Source: Bog-473 sp963788585 (GTDB lineage: Bacteria > Actinomycetota > Acidimicrobiia > Acidimicrobiales > RAAP-2). From it: a stretch of DNA of 64,000 nt. Below are positions 27,346 to 35,218 of the stretch, piece by piece. The notes under the pieces are model-generated. The model had not been told where the DNA came from and searched no databases. It was given only the letters and a program-made list of their open reading frames with translations. The stretch's first letter is position 1. Each line of letters starts with the position of its first letter. Both the position numbers and the translations under genes were made by a program. Location: NCBI GenBank assembly GCA_963788585.1, contig CAWBHA010000003.1:806001-870000 (forward strand). The letters run 5' to 3'.

Positions 27346-27358
27346 TTAACGTTAACGT
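27346..27358. promoter_or_regulatory. Overlapping TTAACGTTAA / ACGTTAACGT palindromes, probable MerR-family operator
   Basis: TTAACGTTAA (27346-27355) and ACGTTAACGT (27349-27358) lie 10-22 bp upstream of the MFS GTG. The ACGTTAACGT core is like that described for LiuR-type MerR regulators, which fits autoregulation by the co-transcribed MerR gene. Confidence 0.55.
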
Positions 27359-27555
27359 CAGGGTAATGGATCGGGCCCGATCGGGCCTCGATCGGGCCGG
27401 GGCGGAACGGGGTCCGACCTCGGGCAACGGCTGCGGCCGCGGGGCGAGGCGGGCCCCCGCAACCGGCGAGAGTGGTGAGGGCGTCCTCTGCCCCCCCGCC
27501 CGGTTCCTCCTACGACCAGCGTCGGGGAGACGCCATTGGTGGGAACCTGGCTCCG

Positions 27556-29100
27556 ATGGCGCCATCCACCATCACGGCCGGGACGACGAGCGGGGCCGAG
27601 GCGGCGCGCGCGCACCTCGACGTCCTCGTCGTCGGCGCCGGTCTCTCGGGTGTCGGAGCCGGCGCCTTCCTGCAGGCCCGGTGCCCGTGGGCCAGCTACG
27701 CCATTTTCGAGGCGCGCGACGCCATCGGCGGGACGTGGGACCTCTTCCGCTACCCCGGGATCCGCTCCGACTCCGACATGCACACCCTGGGCTACTCCTT
27801 CCGCCCATGGGACGGCGAGAAGTCCATCGCCGACGGCGACTCGATCCTGCAGTACATCAAGGACACCGCCCGCGAGACCGGCGTCGACGCGCACATCCGC
27901 TTCGGCCACCGCGTCACCGCGGCCGACTGGTCCAGCGCCGACGCGCGCTGGCATATCACCGCCGTCCGGTCCGACACCGGCGAGACCGTCCGTCTCACCG
28001 CCGGCTTCCTCTTCGCCTGCAGCGGCTACTACCGCTACGACCACGGCTACCGGCCCGACTTCGCCGGCATCGACGACTTCGGCGGCACTCTCGTGCACCC
28101 TCAGGAGTGGCCGGAGAATCTCGACTACGCCGGGAGGCGGGTCGTCGTCATCGGGAGCGGCGCCACCGCAGTAACGCTCGTCCCTGCACTGGCGCGCTCC
28201 GCCGCCCACGTCACGATGCTGCAGCGTTCCCCGTCGTACATCGCATCACTGCCTGAGAAGAGCCCCGTCGTCCGCCTGCTACGCACGTTCCTCCCGCCGA
28301 GGATGGCGGGCACGGCGGCCAAGTGGTTCCACGCCCTGCTGACGCAGGCCTTCTACCGGGTGAGCCGACGTTATCCCGGCTCCGTCCGGCGCATGCTGCG
28401 CAGGGGCCTCGAGCGCCAGCTGCCACCGGACTACGACATCGACACTCATTTCACGCCGCGCTACGACCCCTGGGACCAGCGCTTCTGTGCCGCGCCCGAC
28501 GGCGACCTCTTCGCGGCGATCCGCGGCGGCGGCGCGTCGGTGGTCACCGACACCATCGAGCGCTTCACCGAGGAGGGGCTGCTGCTCACCTCCGGCTCCG
28601 AGCTGGAGGCGGACATCATCGTGACCGCCACGGGGCTCGAGCTGCTCTACCTCGGGGGCATGTCCCTGCGCGTGGACGGCGACGAGGTGCTGCCGTCGTC
28701 GCGCCTCACCTACAAGGGAATGATGCTCGAAGGCGTGCCGAACCTGGCCGTCGCCACCGGCTACGTGAACGCATCGTGGACGCTCAAGTGCGACCTCACC
28801 TGTGCCTACGTGTGCCGGCTGCTCGACCACCTGCGCGCGCACGGATTGACGACGTGCGTGCCGCGCAACGACGGGTCGGCGTCGGCACTGGAGAAACCCT
28901 TGCTCGCACTGACGTCGGGGTACATCCAGCGCTCGGCCCACCTCCTGCCCAAGCAGGGTGACCGCGATCCGTGGAGGGTGCACCAGAGCTACCTGCGCGA
29001 CTACCGGGCGATGCAGAGGGGCGGCGTGGACGACCCGGTCATGGTCTTCTCCGGGCCGCTGGCTCCGGACGAGACCGTCGTCGCGGCGGCGGCGTTCTGA
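27556..29100 (+). CDS. Flavin-containing monooxygenase, Baeyer-Villiger type (EthA-like)
   Basis: A 514-residue FAD/NADPH enzyme that inserts oxygen beside ketone carbonyls or S-oxidises substrates. The FAD Rossmann motif is VVGAGLSGVGAG, the Baeyer-Villiger fingerprint FxGxxxHxxxWP is seen exactly as FGGTLVHPQEWP, and the second nucleotide motif is VVIGSGATAVTL. The region FDIxxHF-like YDIDTHFTPRYDPWDQR is typical of the EthA subgroup. ATG 27556 is chosen; an upstream start at 27472 lacks conserved sequence. It faces a convergent TetR gene whose operon may be related. Confidence 0.9.
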   Translation: MAPSTITAGTTSGAEAARAHLDVLVVGAGLSGVGAGAFLQARCPWASYAIFEARDAIGGTWDLFRYPGIRSDSDMHTLGYSFRPWDGEKSIADGDSILQYIKDTARETGVDAHIRFGHRVTAADWSSADARWHITAVRSDTGETVRLTAGFLFACSGYYRYDHGYRPDFAGIDDFGGTLVHPQEWPENLDYAGRRVVVIGSGATAVTLVPALARSAAHVTMLQRSPSYIASLPEKSPVVRLLRTFLPPRMAGTAAKWFHALLTQAFYRVSRRYPGSVRRMLRRGLERQLPPDYDIDTHFTPRYDPWDQRFCAAPDGDLFAAIRGGGASVVTDTIERFTEEGLLLTSGSELEADIIVTATGLELLYLGGMSLRVDGDEVLPSSRLTYKGMMLEGVPNLAVATGYVNASWTLKCDLTCAYVCRLLDHLRAHGLTTCVPRNDGSASALEKPLLALTSGYIQRSAHLLPKQGDRDPWRVHQSYLRDYRAMQRGGVDDPVMVFSGPLAPDETVVAAAAF

Positions 29101-29119
29101 TCGGCGCGCGCGGGGCGAC

Positions 29120-29716
29120 TCAGCCCGCCGCGCCGAACCCGTTGAGCAACGTGCCCACGCCGAGGCGCCAGCGCCGCTCGACCGACTCGGTCGAGGTCCC
29201 GAGTCGGCCCGCCGCCTCGGCGAAGGCCAGGCCCTGGATCAGCGCCACGAAGACGTGCGCCACGTCCGTCTCGTCGCCCCGCAGCCGTCCGGCGTCGATG
29301 CAGCGGCGCACCCGGCCCACGATCAGGACGCGGACCGAGCTGGTGGCCTCCAGCTCCTCGGGCCCCGGGGAGAAGTCGGTGAAGGGCCGGGCGAACATGA
29401 CCTCGGCCAGGGCGCGCCGGGACCGGACGAAGCGGCGGTACGCCGCGGCCAGCGTCCACAGGTCGCTCAGGGGATCGGCCGTCTCGGCCAGCGCCGTCAG
29501 CTCGTCCGAGAGCCGGCGGAAGCCCTCGAAGTAGAGCTGGCGGACCACGCCGGACTTGTCACCGAACAGCTCGTAGAGGGCGGGCGCGGAGGTCCCGGCC
29601 CGGGCCGCCAGGGAGCGGGCCGTCAGTCCGGCGGCTCCCGACTCCGCCAGCAGGTCGACGGCTTCGGTGAGCACGCGGTCCCGCAGTTCGGGCGTGCGCC
29701 CTTTGGTGCGAGGCAT
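29120..29716 (-). CDS. TetR-family transcriptional regulator
   Basis: 198 residues. The N-terminal HTH is LTARSLAARAGTSAPALYELFGDKSGVVRQLY, and the C-terminal ligand domain includes ALAEVMFARPF and VAHVFVALIQGLAFAEAAG (TetR_C type). It diverges from the crotonase gene over a 125-bp gap that carries the palindrome GAAACACTGTTTC, so it probably represses both directions. The effector is unknown. An acyl-CoA or ketone ligand would suit the neighbouring enzymes but is inference. Confidence 0.88.
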   Translation of the reverse strand: MPRTKGRTPELRDRVLTEAVDLLAESGAAGLTARSLAARAGTSAPALYELFGDKSGVVRQLYFEGFRRLSDELTALAETADPLSDLWTLAAAYRRFVRSRRALAEVMFARPFTDFSPGPEELEATSSVRVLIVGRVRRCIDAGRLRGDETDVAHVFVALIQGLAFAEAAGRLGTSTESVERRWRLGVGTLLNGFGAAG

Positions 29717-29774
29717 CAGACCCGCGGGTGTGCCAGCTGCCCCTGGGCCGCTGTTTGACGAGCCGCACTCCGCT

Positions 29775-29810
29775 CTGAAACACTGTTTCGGAACATCATT
29801 TCAGTATAAC
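29775..29810. promoter_or_regulatory. TetR-type operator between tetR and the crotonase gene
   Basis: A perfect dyad GAAACA-C-TGTTTC lies at 29777-29789. A wider symmetric pair, CTGAAA (29775-29780) and TTTCAG (29799-29804), is followed by a TATAAC box (29805-29810) that could be the -10 box of the plus-strand gene. Confidence 0.55.
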
Positions 29811-29841
29811 CATCCAGGTCGGGGGTGCAAGGCCCGAGAAC

Positions 29842-30507
29842 GTGCACTACCGCCGAACGACCAGATCAGCACCATCACCATGGACGACGGCAAGGTCAAC
29901 GTCTTCTCCCCCGGCTTGCTGCGGGGGGTGCACGACGCCTTCGACCAGGCAGAGTCGGACGGGACGGTCGTCGTGCTCACCGGCCGACCCGGCTGCTTCT
30001 CGGCCGGCTTCGACCTCGGGGTCCTGGCCGGGCCGCGAGAGGACGCCGTCGCCCTGCTCCGGCTCGGGGCCACGCTGGCCGGTCGGCTCCTCTCCTTCCC
30101 CGCGCCGGTCGCGGTGTCCTGTTCGGGCCACGCGTACCCGGCCGGTGCCTTCCTGCTCATGGCGGCCGACGTCCGCCTGGGGGCGGACGGGCCGCTCCGG
30201 CTCGGCCTCAACGAGGTGCGGCTCGGGCTGACCCTGCCCTTGTTCGCCGCCGTGCTGGCCCGGCACCGCTCGAGCCCGGCCGCCTTCGACCGCGCCGCGG
30301 TGACCGGGACCCTGCTCGACCCACACGGCGCGCGCGACGCCGGGCTGCTCGATGCGGTGGTTGCACGGACCAGCTCGACGCGGCCGTCCTGGCGTGCGCG
30401 CGCGACCTGGCCTCTCTGGATCGGCGGGCCCATGGCGCCACCAAGCGGCGCGTGCGGCGGCCGGTGATCGACCAGCTCCGCGCGCCATCGACGCCGAGCT
30501 GGGGTGA
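29842..30507 (+). CDS. Enoyl-CoA hydratase/isomerase (crotonase) family protein, frameshifted
   Basis: A crotonase of about 220 residues. The N-terminal signature TITMDDGKVNVFSPGLL, the oxyanion loop GRPGCFSAGFDL, the second oxyanion segment SCSGHAYPAGAFLLMAADVRLG and the LNEVRLGLTLP segment are all intact in frame 3. Near 30365 the frame moves (LLDAVV to DQLDAAVLACARDLASLDRRAH), and near 30485 it moves again (VIDQLR to AIDAELG, stop at 30505). The likely GTG start at 29842 (VHYRR...) also needs a shift. The restored stop overlaps the next gene's GTG. The usual second catalytic Glu is not obvious, so hydratase activity is uncertain. Confidence 0.75.
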
Positions 30508-31094
30508 CGGAGCGGGAGCCAGGCGGGCAACTGGACACCCGGGGTCATCCGGCCCATGATCAGGTCGTGGAGAATCCGTCGTTGTTCGAGGCGATGGTTC
30601 GCTTCCCGTCTGCGGTCATCCGCCTCCCCGGCTCGGCCGTGGCGGCGCTCGACGCCATGAACGAGACGGCGGAACGGCTGGACCGCCTCATGACTCTGCT
30701 GGAGCGCATGGAGGGCGGCGTCAACCGGGCGGGGAGCGGTCTCGACCTGGCGGCTGTCGGCATCTCGGCCGCCGTCTCGGGCCTCGAGCACGCCGTCGGC
30801 ACGCTGGACGGGTCGCTGCCGTCGCTGTCGGAATCCGCCAGCGCGCTGCGCGGCCTGACCGAGCGGCTGAGCGGGGTCGCCCTCGAGCTGGCCAGCGAGC
30901 TGCCGAAGGCGACGCGATCCCTGCAGGAGGTCTCCCCGGAGCTCGCCACGGTGGTCGGCCTCCTCGACGACCGCTTCACACATCTCGACACGGTCGTCAC
31001 CGAGCTGACGCGCCTGATGGAGGCGGTCGTCGGGACCATCCCGGGGATGCGCCGCGTCCTGCGCGTCTCGTCCACCCCGTTCGACCCCACCTGA
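30504..31094 (+). CDS. Hypothetical coiled-coil protein
   Basis: 196 residues with no family recognised. From residue ~30 it is almost all amphipathic helix with heptad-like Leu/Ala spacing (AALDAMNETAERLDRLMTLLERM, LRGLTERLSGVALELASELPK, LATVVGLLDDRF), so an oligomeric coiled coil is likely. There is no signal peptide. The GTG at 30504 overlaps the crotonase stop (GTGA) and argues for translational coupling. GTG 30567 would trim a polar, Pro/Gly-containing leader. Confidence 0.6.
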   Translation: MTEREPGGQLDTRGHPAHDQVVENPSLFEAMVRFPSAVIRLPGSAVAALDAMNETAERLDRLMTLLERMEGGVNRAGSGLDLAAVGISAAVSGLEHAVGTLDGSLPSLSESASALRGLTERLSGVALELASELPKATRSLQEVSPELATVVGLLDDRFTHLDTVVTELTRLMEAVVGTIPGMRRVLRVSSTPFDPT

Positions 31095-31135
31095 CCCTGC
31101 ACGCGCGCCGCTCCGACGGCGCAGAGGAGGAGACC

Positions 31136-31888
31136 ATGGCCGCCCCCGTCCACGAGAAAGCGCTCGCCACGGTGCGGGCGACATCGGTCCCGATCCACGA
31201 CATGGGCACCGCGATCTACCTCAGCCCCGACGTGGCCGGTTGGGCGGCGGAGTGGGGGTACGCGAACCCCTTTGCTTTCTACTTCGCGGGTCGCGGCGGC
31301 ATGCTCGGCGACGTCGCGGCGGACGTGGTCGTCTCCGCGCTCGGGTGGTTCGAGCCCGCTGCCGTACGCCTCATGTACGCGGAGGGCGCGGGCGTAGCCG
31401 GGGCGAAGAAGGCGGCGGCGCACATGGCGGAGGCCCATGCCAAGTGGGGGGAGAAGCACTTTGGGAGCGTGACGGGCATCGACGACATCGCCGCCGTCAC
31501 CGAGGAGATGGTCGCCGGCCTCGAAGGCTCGGCCATTCCGCTCTTCGTGGGGTGGCGGGATGCCGGGCGCGCCGATTCGGCGGGCGGCCGGGCCGCCCAG
31601 CTGATGCAGATCCTGCGCGAGTGGCGCGGCGGCCTGCACCTGGTGGCGACGACCGCCGCCGGGCTGAGCCCGCTCGAGGCGATCCTGTCCAACGAGGGGG
31701 AGGGACAGGCGAAATTCTTCGGCTGGTCGGCGCCCTTCCCCGGGGCCGAAGGCCTCAGGGCGAGGCACGACGCCGCGGAGGAGATGACCGACGCGCTCTG
31801 CGCGGCCGGCCTGGCCCAGGCCCTCGACGCGAGGAGCTACGCCGCCTTCGAGGCGGGTGTCACGACGCTGCGCGCCGCCACGCCGTAG
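31136..31888 (+). CDS. SCO6745-family protein
   Basis: 250 residues, rich in Ala and helix. The opening (VRATSVPIHDMGTAIYLSPDVAGWAAEWGY, YFAGRGGMLGDV) and the later WSAPFPGAEGLRARHDAAE match actinobacterial proteins annotated as SCO6745 family, whose function is unknown. GAGGAGG at 31121-31127 is a strong ribosome-binding site for ATG 31136. It lies downstream of the coiled-coil gene in the same direction. Confidence 0.7.
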   Translation: MAAPVHEKALATVRATSVPIHDMGTAIYLSPDVAGWAAEWGYANPFAFYFAGRGGMLGDVAADVVVSALGWFEPAAVRLMYAEGAGVAGAKKAAAHMAEAHAKWGEKHFGSVTGIDDIAAVTEEMVAGLEGSAIPLFVGWRDAGRADSAGGRAAQLMQILREWRGGLHLVATTAAGLSPLEAILSNEGEGQAKFFGWSAPFPGAEGLRARHDAAEEMTDALCAAGLAQALDARSYAAFEAGVTTLRAATP

Positions 31889-32011
31889 CTCGCAGGGCGT
31901 CCGACTGCCTGCGGTGTCCGGGGGTGGCGCGAACCCCGGACCGGCTAGTGTGAAGGGCTGCTCAAAGGGAGGCCCGTGCCTTCCGGAGAGCACGACGGCT
32001 CTCGCCGCCAA

Positions 32012-32086
32012 GGACCTGTGGTGCAGCTCGGAGTGCACGCCGCCCTGTCAAGGCGGAGGTCGCGGGTTCAAATCCCGTCAGGTCCG
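32012..32086 (+). tRNA. tRNA-Asp (GTC)
   Basis: Acceptor GGACCTG pairs with CAGGTCC, the D arm contains GTGCAGCTCGGAGTGCAC, the anticodon stem GCC-GCC/GGCGG encloses loop CTGTCAA with anticodon GTC, and the T arm is CGGG-TTCAAAT-CCCG. The discriminator is G; CCA is not encoded. Confidence 0.93.
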
Positions 32087-32131
32087 CCGCCGGATCGCCA
32101 CGCGCCCCCGGGCGGTGGCGCCCGGTTACCC

Positions 32132-32204
32132 GGTCGGGTAGCTCAGTTGGTAGAGCGTGCGCCTGAAAAGCGTGAGGTCACCGGATCGACGCCGGTCCCG
32201 ACCA
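32132..32204 (+). tRNA. tRNA-Phe (GAA)
   Basis: Acceptor GGTCGGG pairs with CCCGACC, the D arm is GCTCAGTTGGTAGAGC, the anticodon loop CTGAAAA gives GAA, and the T arm is ACCGG-ATCGACG-CCGGT. The discriminator is A. It lies 45 bp after tRNA-Asp. A diverged copy of its 3' half recurs at 34105. Confidence 0.93.
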
Positions 32205-32310
32205 CCGGGAGAAGTGCCACCATGACAGAGACGTTGGTTCCGGGTGGGGTACGCGCTCGGGTGCGAAGGTTCTCGGAGCTTGCACTGACCCAGGCAAAGA
32301 TCGGGGAACC

Positions 32311-32712
32311 GTGACCGATTTCCCGGCCGATGGCGTCGAGCTCTCTTTTCTGCGGGTCGTTTCCGACCTGGACCGTTCTGTCCGCTTCTACCGCGACATC
32401 CTGGGCGCCACGCTCACGCGCACGTACGGCGGCACCTCCGCCGTGCTGCGGTTCCAGGGATCGTGGCTGCTACTCGTCACCGGCGGGGAACCGACCGCGG
32501 ATAAGCCGACCGTCACCTTCGAGGTGCTCGCCGACCCGGACCGCGTCAACCACGAGCTCACGATCCGCGTCCCTGATTGCGGCGCCGCGTACGAGACCCT
32601 CCGAGACAGGGGGGCCGCTTTTCTCACTCCTCCGGTCGAATACGATTGGGAGATCCGCGCCTTCTTCCGCGACCCGGACGGCTACCTCCTCGAGATCAGC
32701 CAAAGCAGATAA
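32311..32712 (+). CDS. VOC-family (glyoxalase/bleomycin-resistance-like) protein
   Basis: 133 residues with one VOC module duplicated into two beta-alpha-beta halves: LSFLRVVSDLDRSVRFYRDILG at the start, and YDWEIRAFFRDPDGYLLEISQ with the C-terminal metal Glu. The substrate cannot be predicted. The GTG at 32311 follows GGGGAA. It is the first gene after tRNA-Phe, within the span bounded by the tRNA and its 3' copy. Confidence 0.8.
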   Translation: MTDFPADGVELSFLRVVSDLDRSVRFYRDILGATLTRTYGGTSAVLRFQGSWLLLVTGGEPTADKPTVTFEVLADPDRVNHELTIRVPDCGAAYETLRDRGAAFLTPPVEYDWEIRAFFRDPDGYLLEISQSR

Positions 32713-32804
32713 CGGCGATCCGAAGGGTCGGCGCAACGCTGAACCGAACGGTCGCGAATGAACAGGTCGGTGGGCCGAGACGCATCGGCTCCGCCTCGTT
32801 GTCC

Positions 32805-33971
32805 TCATGCGAGGCCGTAGAGCTTCGCCGCGTTGTCGTGCAAGACCCTGGCGACGACGTCATCCGCGAGGCCATCGAGGGCCTTCGTCGCATAGTCGCC
32901 GGGAGGCGCTCCGATGCTGGCTGGCCCGGGGTGCTGGCAGGTCGGGTGCGGAAAGTCGGTCTCGAAGAGCACGTTGTCCGGGAACTGCTCGATGGCGAAC
33001 CGCGCCGCGTCTTCCTCGAACCAAAAGCAGCCGTAGATCTGACGGCGAAAGTACTCCGACGGCAGGAGGTCGTACTCGGGATGCACCTCACGGATGGCGC
33101 TGTTGCCCCACTGCCAGTCGAATGTCTCGAACACACCCGGTAACCAGCCGACACCCGACTCCACCGAGACGAAGCGCAACTCCGGAAAGCGGTGACACAC
33201 GCCACCGAAGACGAGGTCGGCGAGCGTCTCGATGTTGTCCAAGATCATGAGCGCAGAGATCTTGGGAAACTTCGCTTGAAAGGTGAGGTGCGGATCCTTG
33301 GTGAACGGCGCTGCGATATCGCCGCCACCAATGTGGAAGGTGATCGGGACCTCCGCCGCCTGTGCGGCAGCCCAGAGACGGTCCCAATGCGGGTCCGAGA
33401 GCGGTGGCTCGCCGTGCGAGTCGGGATGGTTGCAGAAGTTCACCGCCTTGTGACCGTTGTCGACGCAGCGCTCGAGCTCCGCGACTGCGAAATCCAGGTC
33501 CCAGAAGGGCGTGGACATCACCGGGATCAGCCGCGACGGGTCGGCCGAGGTCCACTCGACGAGGAAGTCGTTGTAGGCGCGCACGCACGCGGTGACCAGC
33601 TCGCGGTCACCGAGCTTCAAGAAGTACGCCGATCCGAATCCCGCGACATTCGGGTAGAGCACCTGCGCATGGATGCCTTCGTCGTCCATGTGCGCGAGGC
33701 GAGCGACGGCATCGTAGGCCGACGGCGGGATGTCCTCGTAGGTTCTGGGACCGTCGGGCACGTAGCCGTTCCAGCCTGCGATTGCCGTGCTGCCGGGTGT
33801 GTTGAGGAAGTTGCCGGCAGCCACCCAGTTGTCGGTACCACGCATGTTCTCGACGTGAGGTACGGCCTCCCCCCACTTCGACGACACCCGTGACGTCCAC
33901 AAGTCGGGCGGCTCGGTCAGGTGCGTGTCGACATCGATCACGCGATAGCGCCGGAACAACTCCGCAGGCAT
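32805..33971 (-). CDS. Amidohydrolase 2 family (ACMSD-like) metal-dependent hydrolase
   Basis: 388 residues of a TIM-barrel hydrolase. The N-terminal metal motif is IDVDTHLTEPPDLW (DxH), followed by LYPNVAGFG, FCNHPDSHGEPPLSDP, ITFHIGGGD with a ligand His, SVESGVGWLP and FETDFPHPTCQHPGPAS with the conserved Asp-Phe-Pro-His. Members decarboxylate or hydrolyse aromatic ring-cleavage products; the exact reaction is unknown. ATG 33971 is chosen; upstream extensions carry no conserved sequence. Confidence 0.86.
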   Translation of the reverse strand: MPAELFRRYRVIDVDTHLTEPPDLWTSRVSSKWGEAVPHVENMRGTDNWVAAGNFLNTPGSTAIAGWNGYVPDGPRTYEDIPPSAYDAVARLAHMDDEGIHAQVLYPNVAGFGSAYFLKLGDRELVTACVRAYNDFLVEWTSADPSRLIPVMSTPFWDLDFAVAELERCVDNGHKAVNFCNHPDSHGEPPLSDPHWDRLWAAAQAAEVPITFHIGGGDIAAPFTKDPHLTFQAKFPKISALMILDNIETLADLVFGGVCHRFPELRFVSVESGVGWLPGVFETFDWQWGNSAIREVHPEYDLLPSEYFRRQIYGCFWFEEDAARFAIEQFPDNVLFETDFPHPTCQHPGPASIGAPPGDYATKALDGLADDVVARVLHDNAAKLYGLA

Positions 33972-34104
33972 GCTCGCCCCCAGTCTCTCCGCCTTGAAGG
34001 GTACTGCGCATGACGCGGTTGCGCCGCCGCACTCTCCGCACACACGAGGTCGTGCACTGGAAGCCCGTTCAGGCCGCTCTCTTCGAAACGGTCCCCGCTC
34101 CGAG

Positions 34105-34152
34105 CTGAAAGGCCTGAGGTCAACGGTCGATGTTGGTCCCGACCACCGGAAG
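34105..34152 (+). repeat. Fragment of tRNA-Phe 3' half (putative attachment-site remnant)
   Basis: Read on the plus strand this aligns to the anticodon-loop-to-3'-end part of tRNA-Phe (32164-32212) at about 42 of 49 positions. It includes TGAGGTCA and the exact run GGTCCCGACCACCGG. The 5' half of the tRNA is absent. It lies in the same orientation as the intact gene, 1.9 kb away, and abuts the stop of the TMEM175 gene. Confidence 0.7.
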
Positions 34153-34153
34153 C

Positions 34154-34780
34154 TCACGTACCCGAGACCGAGGATCCCCCATGACGTCGTTGTCCCGCCG
34201 AACGACCGAAGAGTGAGCTTTCGACGATGTAGAAGAGGGTGATGAGCCCAAAGAGGATGACACTGGCGTTGGGGCTGAGAAGAGCGCTCAGCGTTGCGAT
34301 GAGATAGATGAACGGTCCCGGCAGGAAGCTGCGGGAGATGCCGACAACCACCTTGGGATCGGCATCCCTCTTGAGCAGACGATCATTCGATGACGCGTAG
34401 AACCAAAGGATGTTGAAGAAGATGGCCGTGATCGTCAATGTCGCACCGTACGTGAGCGCGGCAGGCTCTAAATCGCCTCCACGTAACTGCGACGCAATCA
34501 GGCTGGTCGGAAACGGGATGAAAGCCACCATCATCAAGAACGCGACGTTTATGAGGAGGAACAACCGGTCGACGTGGTGGATCTGTGCAAAGACGGTGTG
34601 GTGGTTGATCCAAATGATGCCGATCGTGAGGAAGCTCACGGCATAAGCGGCATAACTCGGCCAGATGTGCACCAAGTGCGCGCCGAGATCCCCTTCGCTC
34701 ACACGGACATCGAGAATCAGGAGGGTGGCCGCAATGGCAAACACGCCATCGCTGAACGCCTCGAGCCGCGAGGGGGACAT
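34154..34780 (-). CDS. TMEM175-family (DUF1211) potassium channel-like protein
   Basis: 208 residues with about six hydrophobic segments. The pore-lining family signature RLEAFSDGVFAIAATLL is at the very N-terminus after ATG 34780. Next come WPSYAAYAVSFLTIGIIWINHHTVF and LLINVAFLMMVAFIPFPT, which are typical conserved stretches. Bacterial TMEM175 proteins conduct K+. The Arg/His/Gly-rich C-terminus ends two bases from a tRNA-Phe fragment, so its last residues may derive from an integration junction. Confidence 0.87.
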   Translation of the reverse strand: MSPSRLEAFSDGVFAIAATLLILDVRVSEGDLGAHLVHIWPSYAAYAVSFLTIGIIWINHHTVFAQIHHVDRLFLLINVAFLMMVAFIPFPTSLIASQLRGGDLEPAALTYGATLTITAIFFNILWFYASSNDRLLKRDADPKVVVGISRSFLPGPFIYLIATLSALLSPNASVILFGLITLFYIVESSLFGRSAGQRRHGGSSVSGT

Positions 34781-35218
34781 TATCTCCGGTGTCCTCGAAC
34801 ACTCGGACGCGCATGGTGCCACAGGGATGCTCTTGAGTCCGGGGATTGTTTACTCACGTTTCTTCGTCCTCGAAGATACCTCTCATGGCGCCTCTCATGG
34901 CAATGGTCGAGAGTTCCTCGAGCGATCCGTTCAACGAAGAATGGTGGTCGTGCCGACTCGATGGGTTGCGACACCCCCGACCTCAGGCTCACCAGAGCCG
35001 GCGTCGTAACCGTGCCGACCCGGTCTGCCTTCCCCGTCCGCTACGAGTCAGACGCCGGCCGAGGATCACGATTCTCGAGAGCGCGACACCCGAAGCGCAT
35101 ATCCGCGCCATCGCCGTCGGTGCAGCAGAGCGTCCATCGGTGATCTAGCTTTGCAACCCGGCGACGGGCGCTGATCGCATCGGTCATCTGATTGGAAGTC
35201 GGAGAATTGAAGCGGGCA
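34781..35218. other. Intergenic stretch, no gene recognised
   Basis: About 440 bp between the divergent TMEM175 and GT39 genes. Short frames exist on the plus strand but show no recognisable protein, start signal or codon pattern. A short direct repeat CTCTCATGGC occurs twice near 34880-34905. Confidence 0.5.

Noticed and set aside
32012..34152. Calling the whole 2-kb span an integrated mobile element
   Set aside because: No integrase, transposase or inverted repeats are visible, and only the tRNA fragment supports integration. It is reported as an observation rather than as an element.
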